Assembly: GCA_017399305.1 (NCBI GenBank) | Contig: JAFQDK010000049.1 | Location: forward strand, 1-33,182 | Direction: 5' to 3' | Origin: Clostridia bacterium | Lineage (GTDB): Bacteria > Bacillota > Clostridia > Oscillospirales > CAG-272 | Length of the DNA: 33,182 nt | In this document: positions 1 to 6,781 of the stretch, piece by piece | How positions within the stretch are numbered: position 1 is the stretch's first letter | How the letters are laid out: every line of letters starts with the position of its first letter | The notes under the pieces: generated by a model | The model's input: the letters and a program-made list of their open reading frames with translations, nothing else | Database searches by the model: none | Told to the model about the DNA's origin: nothing | Position numbers and translations under genes: made by a program

Positions 1-9
1 GCGAATCAT
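1..9 (-). CDS. Start of a truncated gene, probably NuoF/HydB-type subunit (partial)
   Basis: Only the first three codons (Met-Ile-Arg) are inside the window; the gene continues past the left edge. The start is supported by a strong GGAGG ribosome binding site (complement of positions 18-22) at normal spacing from the ATG at 7-9. In clostridial trimeric hydrogenase loci the ferredoxin and NuoE-like genes are followed by the NADH-binding NuoF/HydB subunit, whose N-terminus commonly begins Met-x-Arg-Ser-His. The identity is therefore inferred from gene order and three residues only. An alternative is any other hydrogenase subunit. Confidence 0.5.
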
Positions 10-27
10 TTTATTTCCTCCGTTTAA

Positions 28-393
28 TTATTTATTACCAATTACGTAATCGGTTACAATCTTACCGCCCTTGATGTGGTCTGCAACAACCTTTTTAGCC
101 TTGTCAGCATCCATCTTAACGTATGTAACCTTTTCCTTGCCATCCTCGAACACCTCAACAACGGGCTCGTACTGGCAAATACCAATGCAGCCTGTCTGAG
201 TAACGGTAACCTTTTCGGAAAGACCAGCCTCATTAACTGCCTCAACAAATGCGGAAAGAACGGGACGTGCGCCTGCTGCGATACCGCAGGTAGCCATACC
301 TACAACAATACGGATATTGCCGCTTCCCTCACGCATAGCAACCTTGTCCTGCATTTTAGCTTTAATAGCCGCAAGTTCTGCTAAAGATTTCAT
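28..393 (-). CDS. Thioredoxin-like [2Fe-2S] ferredoxin of the hydrogenase operon
   Basis: This 121-residue protein is a small thioredoxin-fold [2Fe-2S] ferredoxin of the kind found as a free subunit beside NuoE/NuoF-like hydrogenase components. It would carry electrons between the NADH-oxidising subunits and the hydrogenase in the cytoplasm. Visible cluster residues are Cys36 (in MATCGIAAGARP) and Cys69/Cys73 (in TGCIGIC). Only three cysteines exist in the whole protein; as I recall this pattern is usual in this subfamily, so the fourth ligand is unclear. The start at 393 follows a strong GGAGGT site. It lies 18 nt downstream of the HATPase gene and 18 nt upstream of the next start, so it is an operon member. 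Function is known for the family and inferred here. Confidence 0.88.
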   Translation of the reverse strand: MKSLAELAAIKAKMQDKVAMREGSGNIRIVVGMATCGIAAGARPVLSAFVEAVNEAGLSEKVTVTQTGCIGICQYEPVVEVFEDGKEKVTYVKMDADKAKKVVADHIKGGKIVTDYVIGNK

Positions 394-411
394 GGTTTTA
401 CACCTCCAAAA

Positions 412-963
412 TTATTCAGATAAATATTGTACGTCTAAAAATCCACGTACCCATGCTAAAATCTCCGGCTCGCCAAGCGAAATGTCACCAAGTACGGCTC
501 TAAGCTCTCTTGTGTCCATTTCAACGTTAAAGCGAGGAGTTTTATGCACATAAAGATAATCTATTTCCGGATGCCCCTGTAAAAGCACTTCAATAGTCGA
601 AATCATATCGCCGACAGGCGTCATGTCGATATGCTTTGTATCAAAGGTTGCCTTTACTGTGGTGCCGTGGTCTGTTGGATAGTCGCTTACGTGCTTTGAA
701 ACAATGCTCAGCGCTCCGCCCGTCTGCTCGCATGCGAGTTTAAGAAGCGGAATACCCATGCCGACCTTTCTTGTAGTACGTGTTGTATAAAACGGATCCA
801 TTACAGTACGAAGCGTTTCATCGCTCATACCGCAGCCATCGTCGGTAATCGTAAGCGTAAGCCAACCGTCATCACCCTCAACAAGCGATATAAGAATGTT
901 TTTCGCTCCTGCCGTAACAGAGTTCTGTGTGATATCGAGAATATTCAGCGATAATTCTTTCAT
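412..963 (-). CDS. HATPase_c-domain ATP-binding protein (hydrogenase operon)
   Basis: The 183-residue protein has a GHKL/HATPase_c ATP-binding fold. Visible are an N-box (Asp-Ile-Thr-Gln-Asn14), a G1 box (DDGCGM, about 41-46) and a G2 box (GMGIPLL, about 68-74). It has no HisKA dimerisation domain, no phosphorylatable histidine box and no membrane segment, so it is not a complete sensor kinase. It may act like an anti-sigma-type serine kinase or as a kinase core with an unknown partner. The last 60 residues are not recognisable. The gene begins 6 nt after the nuoE stop, suggesting translational coupling, and precedes the ferredoxin gene. Such stand-alone ATPases are commonly seen in clostridial hydrogenase clusters; their role is not established. 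Confidence 0.85.
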   Translation of the reverse strand: MKELSLNILDITQNSVTAGAKNILISLVEGDDGWLTLTITDDGCGMSDETLRTVMDPFYTTRTTRKVGMGIPLLKLACEQTGGALSIVSKHVSDYPTDHGTTVKATFDTKHIDMTPVGDMISTIEVLLQGHPEIDYLYVHKTPRFNVEMDTRELRAVLGDISLGEPEILAWVRGFLDVQYLSE

Positions 964-969
964 AAAGAA

Positions 970-1464
970 TTATTTGTACTCGTCGATAATGCCCTGAACG
1001 TCTTTCGTAGTAAGTCTGCCGTAAACGTTGCCGTTAACAGTCAGAACAGGCGCAAGACCGCAAGCACCGATGCAACGGGTTGCCTCAAGAGACCACTTTC
1101 CGTCAGGCGAAGTGCCGCCGCCTACAAGGCCGAGAAGCTCGCCAAACTTTTCGTAAATATCGCCGCTACCCTTAACGTAGCAAGCAGTACCAAGACATAC
1201 TGCAACCGCATTCTCACCCTTCGGGTTGAGAGCGAACTGAGAGTAGAACGTTGCGATACCGAAAATCTCTTCAACGGGCTTACCGGTATGCTGTGCAATC
1301 ATTGCCATTACTTCGGGGGGAAGATAACCGTAAAGTTCCTGAGCCTCCTGAAGAATAGGCATCATTGCGCCTCTCTCATTCTTGTGAGCGTCGATAATTT
1401 CGAGGAGCTTTGCTTCCTGCTCTTTTGTGCCACGAAACTCGACCTGAGTCAATTGCTTTTTCAT
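970..1464 (-). CDS. nuoE: NuoE-like NADH dehydrogenase/hydrogenase subunit (HydC type)
   Basis: This 164-residue protein matches the 24-kDa NuoE/HydC family, a [2Fe-2S] thioredoxin-fold subunit that pairs with the NuoF/HydB flavoprotein. The four cluster ligands are all visible: Cys90 and Cys95 (CLGTAC) and Cys131 and Cys135 (CIGAC). The helical N-terminal half contains the family signature leading to EIFGIATFYSQF. Length is typical. The start at 1464 follows a GGAGGT site 8-9 nt upstream. It is the first gene of an operon continuing with the HATPase, the ferredoxin and a truncated gene at the left edge. In anaerobic Clostridia this complex couples NADH and ferredoxin oxidation to hydrogen production; that role is inferred from family and order. 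Confidence 0.93.
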   Translation of the reverse strand: MKKQLTQVEFRGTKEQEAKLLEIIDAHKNERGAMMPILQEAQELYGYLPPEVMAMIAQHTGKPVEEIFGIATFYSQFALNPKGENAVAVCLGTACYVKGSGDIYEKFGELLGLVGGGTSPDGKWSLEATRCIGACGLAPVLTVNGNVYGRLTTKDVQGIIDEYK

Positions 1465-1572
1465 AGTTCGAACCTACCTCCTGTAAAATCATTAAATAAA
1501 TATATTTCATTTTATTTAATTCGTTTCAAGCGGAAAGGCGCAAAAAAGGCGCACTTCCCCACATACAAAGAT

Positions 1573-1578
1573 ATTATA
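1573..1578 (-). promoter_or_regulatory. Possible -10 box for the nuoE operon
   Basis: The minus strand reads TATAAT, a perfect -10 hexamer, about 110 nt upstream of the nuoE start codon. The -35 position (TAGATT at 17-nt spacing) is poor. It is the only strong -10 in the spacer oriented toward nuoE, so it is listed as a candidate. Confidence 0.4.
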
Positions 1579-1717
1579 CTATATATTTTTCAAAAAATCT
1601 ATAGTTTCAGTGATTTTTTTCTGAAAAATGTCGAAATTTTAACGAAGTTTTTTTGTATAACTTTTATAAAAACTGTAATAGCAGAATAATCTTTAAAGCA
1701 TCCGAAACACAACATCG

Positions 1718-1746
1718 TTGACTTTAATAAGAAACTATTATATAAT
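1718..1746 (+). promoter_or_regulatory. Sigma-A promoter for the LRR protein gene
   Basis: TTGACT (1718-1723), 17-nt spacer, TATAAT (1741-1746). This is one mismatch from consensus with ideal spacing, ending 36 nt before the start codon at 1783. The AGGAGGT ribosome binding site lies between them at 1772-1778. Confidence 0.8.
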
Positions 1747-1782
1747 TTTGGTAGCATTTCAACCATAGTTCAGGAGGTCAAT

Positions 1783-3423
1783 ATGAAGAATTTGCTAAAG
1801 CTTATGCTTACTATCAGCCTTGCGGTATGCATTTTTGCAATAGCTGTAAGCGCCGAAACCGTTGATGGCAAATGCGGCAAAAACGCATCCTGGTCGCTTG
1901 ATACCGAAACCGGTGCTTTTACAGTAAGCGGTAACGGTGAAATGGAAAACTATGTTCCACGCTCTACCCCATGGAACAGTTATCTTAAACACATTAAATC
2001 TCTGACTATAGCAAACGGCATCACCAATCTCGGCGACTGGTCATTTGCATTCTGTGAAGAACTCATAGATATTAATATACCAAGCAGTGTATCAGTAATC
2101 GGTGACGATGCATTTGTCGGTTGTACAAAACTTGCAAGCATCACTGTTCCAAACGGTGTGACAAGTATCGGTGACGGTGTATTTGCAGGCTGCGAAGCAC
2201 TCACAAGCATTACAATACCGGATAGCGTAATAAGCATCGGCGAATCCGCTTTTGACGGATGTGCCAAACTTATGAACACGGTAGACGGTATGGTGTACTA
2301 CAAAACAGCAGACAATCCGTATTTCTATCTGGCATACCCTACTGACCGTTATATCAAATCATGCACAGTAAACGAGAACACAAAGTTTATCGCTGCTAAA
2401 GCGTTCTACCTTAACAACAGTCTTACAGAGGTTAAGCTTCCTGTCGGCACAGTAGGTATAGGCTACAAAGCTTTCAGTGACTGCACCAGCCTTGTAAGCA
2501 TCGCTATACCCAACACTTTAAAATCAATCGGCGACGAAGCATTCTACAAGTGCCAAAGACTTACCAGTGTCGCAATTCCTACCGGAGTTACAAACATTGG
2601 CGACCGCACTTTCTACAACTGCGAGAAGCTCACAAGTGTACCGCTGCCGGTCGGCATAACAAACATCGGTAAAGAAGCTTTCGCGTGCTCCGGCATTACA
2701 TATGTTGGAATCCCCGACAGTGTAACAAACATTGGCGAATCGGCTTTCTACGGCTGTATGGAACTCACGAGCCTTACTATTCAAAACGGAGTTAAAACCA
2801 TAGGCAAGTATGCTTTCTGGAACTGTACAAAGATTACAAATGTTTCCGTTCCAAGCAGTGTGACAAGCATCGGCAAATGGGCATTCTATGGTTGCAGTTC
2901 TCTGACCGAAGCAACTGTGCATAGCAGTGTTGCTACATTCGATTCTGATGTCTTTAAAAACACTCACAAAGACCTCGTGATTCATGGATACAAGAGCAGC
3001 ACTACAGAGAGTTATGCTCTCGCAAACAAGCATTCTTTTGTCACACTTTCCGATAACCGAATTATCATGACCATAGATTCTACAAATGCACTCGTTTCAG
3101 GCAATTCGGTAACTACAGACGTACCCCCGATTATTGAAAACAACCGCACAATGCTTCCTGCCCGATTCGTTGCCGAAGCACTCGGCGCTACCGTTTCGTG
3201 GGATGCTCCCACACGCACAGCGACGATTGAGGGCAACGGCGTTACAGTAAAAATCACTGTAGACAGCACTATCGCATATGTCAACGGTGAAAAAGTAACA
3301 CTTGATGCCCCTGCTTTTATAAGAGATAACCGCACATACACTCCCGTCCGCTTTATTGCTGAAGCACTCGGCGCTACTGTCGAATGGGACGCGGCAAAAC
3401 GTCAGGCGATATTCACAAAATAA
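1783..3423 (+). CDS. Secreted BspA-type leucine-rich-repeat protein with paired stalk domains
   Basis: This 546-residue protein starts with a Sec signal peptide (about residues 1-24, ending VSA). A short beta-rich N-terminal region is followed by roughly eleven LRR_5/BspA-like repeats (pattern: x-I-P-x-x-V-T-x-I-G-x-x-A-F-x-x-C-x-x-L-x-S). The C-terminus (about 420-546) carries two copper-amine-oxidase-N-like stalk repeats, recognisable by NRT-x-x-PARFVAEALGATVSWD and NRTYTPVRFIAEALGATVEWD. BspA-like repeats occur in surface proteins of gut and oral bacteria and mediate adhesion in some. No sortase signal or membrane anchor is visible, so the protein is either secreted or wall-bound through the stalk domains. 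It has its own strong promoter and terminator, and is inserted in reverse orientation between two hydrogenase operons. Confidence 0.92.
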   Translation: MKNLLKLMLTISLAVCIFAIAVSAETVDGKCGKNASWSLDTETGAFTVSGNGEMENYVPRSTPWNSYLKHIKSLTIANGITNLGDWSFAFCEELIDINIPSSVSVIGDDAFVGCTKLASITVPNGVTSIGDGVFAGCEALTSITIPDSVISIGESAFDGCAKLMNTVDGMVYYKTADNPYFYLAYPTDRYIKSCTVNENTKFIAAKAFYLNNSLTEVKLPVGTVGIGYKAFSDCTSLVSIAIPNTLKSIGDEAFYKCQRLTSVAIPTGVTNIGDRTFYNCEKLTSVPLPVGITNIGKEAFACSGITYVGIPDSVTNIGESAFYGCMELTSLTIQNGVKTIGKYAFWNCTKITNVSVPSSVTSIGKWAFYGCSSLTEATVHSSVATFDSDVFKNTHKDLVIHGYKSSTTESYALANKHSFVTLSDNRIIMTIDSTNALVSGNSVTTDVPPIIENNRTMLPARFVAEALGATVSWDAPTRTATIEGNGVTVKITVDSTIAYVNGEKVTLDAPAFIRDNRTYTPVRFIAEALGATVEWDAAKRQAIFTK

Positions 3424-3431
3424 ATCAAGCA

Positions 3432-3459
3432 AAAAGGATGACCGTGCGGTCATCCTTTT
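3432..3459. terminator. Bidirectional rho-independent terminator (LRR gene / PHP operon)
   Basis: A perfect 12-bp stem (AAAAGGATGACC at 3432-3443 with GGTCATCCTTTT at 3448-3459) closes a GTGC loop. A T-run follows on both strands. It ends the plus-strand LRR gene (stop at 3421-3423). It also contains the stop codon of the minus-strand PHP gene (3450-3452), so it can serve both convergent genes. Confidence 0.85.
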
Positions 3460-4187
3460 CTTAAATATTCAAAAAATGCTTTTCGTACTGCATCTTCATC
3501 AGATGGGTCTGCATCAAGTTCAATGAAATTCACCGCCTCGTTTATGCTTGTTACGCGGTGTGCATCGGAGTCAACCAAAACAAGTGCGTTTTTGACCTCG
3601 GCATACTTTTCACGATAGGTTTCAATATTCGCCGCATCATTAAACTCAACCGCAGTAAAGCCGGGTTCGGGCGGGATGTCTCCAAGCACTTCGATAATAC
3701 CGTTTGAAGGACGGTCAATATGTGCGGGAAAGACAAATGCACCATGCTCTCTTGCAAGGGCAACGCCCTCGTCAAGCGAAAGCGTGGTCGAGGTAATAAG
3801 AAGTATCTCCTCGGTGCCTGTAACCTCGTCGTCCTCGTTCATATAATACTGACCGCCAAACATTGCAACATCGTTTTTAAACGGCATCATATAGTTATCC
3901 TTGACTGTATGCCAGAACTTTATCGCATTGTCGTATTCCTCAAAAAGACAAACAATATGCACACTTTCTGCAGTTTCAAGCTCGAGTCCTGCTATCGGCA
4001 CAACGCCGTATGCACGGCAAGCCGCAAAAAACGCAGGCAGATTACCGCTTGAATTATGATCGGTGAGAGCCGCGATGTTAAGGCCGTTAAGTGCCGCTAT
4101 TCCCGCCATTGTAACGGGCGTCATATCATCGTCAGCACAAGGCGAAAGGCAGGAATGCATATGTAGGTCATAGTAAAATTTCGGCAT
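3450..4187 (-). CDS. PHP-domain phosphoesterase
   Basis: The 245-residue protein belongs to the PHP superfamily of metal-dependent phosphoesterases. Metal-binding motifs are visible in order: His9-x-His11 (DLHMHS), Asp42-His43 (TDHN), a Glu in GLELET, His in PAHIDRPS and the final Asp-x-His in DSDAHR. This is a full set for the polymerase-and-histidinol-phosphatase fold, and the length fits stand-alone PHP proteins such as those acting on nucleotides. The substrate is unknown. The start at 4187 follows a strong AAAGGAGG site. It is the last gene of the sensory-hydrogenase operon, 25 nt after the DRTGG gene. The association of PHP, DRTGG and hydrogenase-like genes is, to my knowledge, recurrent in Clostridia, but its purpose is unproven. 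Confidence 0.88.
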   Translation of the reverse strand: MPKFYYDLHMHSCLSPCADDDMTPVTMAGIAALNGLNIAALTDHNSSGNLPAFFAACRAYGVVPIAGLELETAESVHIVCLFEEYDNAIKFWHTVKDNYMMPFKNDVAMFGGQYYMNEDDEVTGTEEILLITSTTLSLDEGVALAREHGAFVFPAHIDRPSNGIIEVLGDIPPEPGFTAVEFNDAANIETYREKYAEVKNALVLVDSDAHRVTSINEAVNFIELDADPSDEDAVRKAFFEYLRKG

Positions 4188-4212
4188 ATGTATTCCTCCT
4201 TTACTTAATAGT

Positions 4213-4539
4213 TCAAATCATCTTTGCAAGTTCTACGCAAAGATCATATATACCTTTTTCGCTTACAAGCAGATTGATATCCTGTTCCTCGGCGCGTGCG
4301 ATTACATCATTGCTGATTTCCGCGCCTTCACAGACAACGATTGCCGAAACATCACGAAGCATTGCAACAGCGATAATATTGATATTTGACATTATCGTAA
4401 ACCATGCGGCATCGGACGGTGCTTTTCCCATTACCCAGCTAAGCAGGTCTCCCGCGTAGCCTGTAAGAACTTCTCTGTCACCGTCAGGCATGGAAAGCGC
4501 TTTTAAACCAAGTTTTTCTGCTAATTCTTTTACAGTCAT
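4213..4539 (-). CDS. DRTGG-domain protein (second copy)
   Basis: This 108-residue protein consists almost entirely of a DRTGG-like domain, a small alpha/beta fold also found beside CBS domains and in phosphotransacetylase-type proteins. It is thought to be regulatory or ligand-binding, with no enzymatic activity known. The core is recognisable as the region from LTGYAGDLLSWVMGKA through IVVCEGAEISNDVIARAEEQDINLL. The canonical Asp-Arg-Thr-Gly-Gly string is not conserved. The start codon at 4539 overlaps the last codons of the hydrogenase-like gene (ends 4536), indicating translational coupling. It is a paralogue of the DRTGG gene at 6288-6641 in the same operon. Confidence 0.82.
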   Translation of the reverse strand: MTVKELAEKLGLKALSMPDGDREVLTGYAGDLLSWVMGKAPSDAAWFTIMSNINIIAVAMLRDVSAIVVCEGAEISNDVIARAEEQDINLLVSEKGIYDLCVELAKMI

Positions 4540-5843
4540 TTTTTATCCTCCGTAGGATTGTAGGTATCATGCACCATCTTACCGAGGTGGTCATATATTG
4601 CGTGAATCTGACGGCGCATTTCTATAACGCAATCCTCCTCGCTGGCTTCGCCGCGCACGATATCCTCAGCGAGCGCCGCACAGGTCGGTGCGCCGCATGA
4701 GCCGCAGTCTATCTGCGGGAAGCATTTTGCGATGGTTTGTATTCTCTGCATCTTATGCATAGCCTCGGTGCGGTCGCTGTCGAGCTTGAGTACGGGATTG
4801 TATTCAACTTCTTTATCCCACATCATAGCATCGGTATCGCCTGTAACATGCGCAGTAGCCACAGGCAGATAACGGCGCATAATATGAAGTCGTGCACGCG
4901 CGATATATGGATTTTCCACATTCAGCGCACCGCCAACGCAACCGCCGTTGCATGAATTAAGCTCAATAAATTCAAGTCCGGCAAAGTTCTCTTTTTCTAT
5001 CTCGTCAAGAACCTTTATAACATTTTCGATGCCGTCAGCAGCAAGGTATTTATCATTGAGCAAAGCAGAGCTTTCGCCGCCTGTACCAGCCCAGCTTACA
5101 CCTATTCTGCCGGTCTCAGAATTCGCATCGGGAACATCAATACTATTCATCGCACTTACAAGCTTGAAATAAATATCACGTATAGCAAGCACACCGTCAA
5201 TCTTGCTCTTTTCAGTACCAAGAGGATTACGAACATAGCTTACCTTGGCAGGGCAAGGAGAAATAAACAGCGCACAAATATCTTCTTCTTTGAGTTCGGG
5301 ATGCTTTTTCATCGCCTCTTCTTTTGCCATGCGAGCTGCAATCTCAACAGGCGGCAGAATTGGCAAAACATTATCGAGCAAATATGGAAAACGGACACTG
5401 ATGAGGCGCACTACCGACGGACAAGCCGAACTAATAACCGGCTTTGGTATATCCTCGCGCTTCAGATACTGTCTTGTAAACTCCGAAACTATTTCGGCAG
5501 CTCTCGCTACCTCAAACACATCGTCAAAACCGCACTTGAGCAGTCCTGTGACAACATAGTCAAGATCATCAAGGTTGTCAAACTGGCCGTAAAGAGCAGG
5601 TGCAGGCAACGCTATTTTCCATTTATAATCTTTAAAATCTTCAAGTCGGTCATATTGTGCCTGTTTAGCATGATATGGGCAAACTCTGATACATTCGCCG
5701 CAATCTATGCAACGCTCTGCATGAATAACAGCATGACCGTTTCGTATTCGTATTGCTTCTGTGGGACAACGCTTCAGGCAATATGTACACCCTTTACACT
5801 TATCCACATCCAGCAAAACCGAGTGGTTTATCTTTTCAATCAT
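4536..5843 (-). CDS. [FeFe]-hydrogenase-like protein, probably sensory type
   Basis: A 435-residue iron-sulphur protein. The N-terminus has two ferredoxin [4Fe-4S] motifs (Cys16/19/22/26 and Cys45/48/51/55). The hydrogenase large-subunit domain follows, with all four H-cluster ligands present: Cys141 (SSACPS), Cys197 (SPCPAK), Cys298 and Cys302 (NSCNGGC). The residue before Cys141 is alanine where catalytic enzymes have the proton-transfer cysteine (TSCCP). The glutamate of the PCxxKxxE loop is Tyr203, whereas Lys200 is kept. The C-terminus has another Fe-S motif (Cys374/380/383/388), the Fes/ASKHA-like IDCGSCGAPTC. These changes suggest a slow or sensory hydrogenase (HydS-like groups) rather than the main hydrogen producer. 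The start at 5843 follows AGGAG. Neighbours are HATPase and DRTGG genes. Confidence 0.9.
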   Translation of the reverse strand: MIEKINHSVLLDVDKCKGCTYCLKRCPTEAIRIRNGHAVIHAERCIDCGECIRVCPYHAKQAQYDRLEDFKDYKWKIALPAPALYGQFDNLDDLDYVVTGLLKCGFDDVFEVARAAEIVSEFTRQYLKREDIPKPVISSACPSVVRLISVRFPYLLDNVLPILPPVEIAARMAKEEAMKKHPELKEEDICALFISPCPAKVSYVRNPLGTEKSKIDGVLAIRDIYFKLVSAMNSIDVPDANSETGRIGVSWAGTGGESSALLNDKYLAADGIENVIKVLDEIEKENFAGLEFIELNSCNGGCVGGALNVENPYIARARLHIMRRYLPVATAHVTGDTDAMMWDKEVEYNPVLKLDSDRTEAMHKMQRIQTIAKCFPQIDCGSCGAPTCAALAEDIVRGEASEEDCVIEMRRQIHAIYDHLGKMVHDTYNPTEDKK

Positions 5844-5852
5844 TACAATCTC

Positions 5853-6275
5853 CTAAGTATTAACGCGCATGGTTATGGTAGTTCCCTCTCCAATGACGGT
5901 ATCAATCTTCATATCGTCTGTATGTTTTTTCATATTGGGAAGTCCCATGCCTGCTCCAAAACCAAGTGAACGAATATTATCGGGTGCAGTCGAAAATCCC
6001 TCCTGCATAGCTTTGGACACATCAGGGATTCCGGGACCTTTGTCAGCAAGCACAATCTCTATGTAATCAGGATACACAATAATATCGGCAGAACCGCCGT
6101 CAGCATGGATAACCATGTTTATCTCGCCCTCATACATAGCTATAGAAACACGACGAATGATGTTGGGGTCATAACCCAGCTGACGAAGCGCTTTCTTCGC
6201 CTGTACCGAAGCATTTCCGGCAGAGGTGAAATCTTCACCGTGCACATCATAATGAAACTTTAAAGGTACACTCAT
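5853..6275 (-). CDS. Small HATPase_c protein, anti-sigma-factor-like
   Basis: A 140-residue single-domain GHKL ATPase resembling RsbW/SpoIIAB anti-sigma serine kinases. The N-box carries Glu49 and Asn53 (MYEGEINMVIHA), the G1 box is DKGPGIPD (about 78-85), and the G2 box is GFGAGMGLPNMKKHTD (about 105-120). No partner sigma or anti-anti-sigma gene lies in the window. It sits 12 nt after the first DRTGG gene and 9 nt before the hydrogenase-like gene, so it is translated from the same transcript. A plausible but unproven idea is that it passes on a redox or hydrogen signal sensed by the hydrogenase-like protein. Confidence 0.87.
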   Translation of the reverse strand: MSVPLKFHYDVHGEDFTSAGNASVQAKKALRQLGYDPNIIRRVSIAMYEGEINMVIHADGGSADIIVYPDYIEIVLADKGPGIPDVSKAMQEGFSTAPDNIRSLGFGAGMGLPNMKKHTDDMKIDTVIGEGTTITMRVNT

Positions 6276-6287
6276 TCTTTATTCCTC

Positions 6288-6641
6288 CTATGCGTGAAGC
6301 GCACCGCCGACAAGGCCGTTTGCATAAAGCTTGCCGCATGCGGGATACATTCTCTCCTCGCTTGCAAGCACTACCATTCCGTTATCTCTTGCAAATTCAA
6401 TAATATCATCAGACGGGATCTTGCCCCTGACAAAAACTATGCAAAGCATATCCATCATAGCAGCAGTGCGGACAACCTGCAGATTAACAAGTCCTGTAAG
6501 CAATACAGCCTGATCTTTTACATATGCAAGCACATCGCTCATCATATCACTGCCGCAGGCAGAATGAACCTCGTTTTCGAGCAGCTCCTCACCGCAAAGC
6601 ACTTTTGCATTAAGGAGTTCAACAATTTTAGACATCTTCAT
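6288..6641 (-). CDS. DRTGG-domain protein (first copy)
   Basis: A 117-residue protein made of one DRTGG-like domain (core from VHSACGSDMMSDVLAY to IEFARDNGMVVLASEERMY). It is the first gene of the sensory-hydrogenase operon. The start at 6641 has an AAGGA site about 10 nt upstream; a second Met two codons later is possible. DRTGG domains are presumed ligand-binding regulators with no known reaction. Compared with the copy at 4213-4539, it has an extra cysteine-containing segment (ACGSD) and a C-terminal tail. No signal peptide or membrane segment is present. Confidence 0.82.
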   Translation of the reverse strand: MKMSKIVELLNAKVLCGEELLENEVHSACGSDMMSDVLAYVKDQAVLLTGLVNLQVVRTAAMMDMLCIVFVRGKIPSDDIIEFARDNGMVVLASEERMYPACGKLYANGLVGGALHA

Positions 6642-6676
6642 AGAAGTATGTTCCTTTCAAGTAGGTGTATGATAGT

Positions 6677-6705
6677 ATTATACAATAACTTCATGTGTTT
6701 TTCCA
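6677..6705 (-). promoter_or_regulatory. Promoter of the sensory-hydrogenase operon
   Basis: On the minus strand TGGAAA (complement of 6700-6705), a 17-nt spacer and TATAAT (complement of 6677-6682) lie just upstream of the DRTGG start at 6641. The -10 is perfect and the -35 is 4 of 6. Confidence 0.6.
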
Positions 6706-6738
6706 TAGTTTTTGTAAATAAAACTAAAGACTGTTTTT

Positions 6739-6780
6739 AAAAAGCAAGACACACCGAAGATTCGGTGTGTCTTGCTTTTT
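6739..6780 (-). terminator. Rho-independent terminator of the SLH gene
   Basis: A 19-bp inverted repeat (6739-6757 with 6762-6780) with a 4-nt loop. On the minus strand it ends in a run of five T. It starts one nucleotide after the SLH stop codon (6782-6784) and insulates it from the downstream hydrogenase operon. Confidence 0.88.
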
Positions 6781-6781
6781 A

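Larger units (their letters stand above)
1465..1782. other. 318-bp divergent intergenic region between nuoE and the LRR gene
   Basis: AT-rich spacer holding the control regions of two divergent genes. On the plus strand there is a clear promoter at 1718-1746. On the minus strand the best -10 is TATAAT (complement of 1573-1578), but no good -35 lies 16-18 nt upstream, which would suit an activator-dependent promoter. The predicted minus-strand leader is about 100 nt and contains a tandem GCGCCTTT motif near 1537-1555. No coding sequence, Rex-type operator or convincing riboswitch fold was seen. Confidence 0.6.

Noticed and set aside
412-963. Complete sensor histidine kinase
   Set aside because: Only the ATPase domain is present; no HisKA region, phospho-acceptor His or membrane segment.
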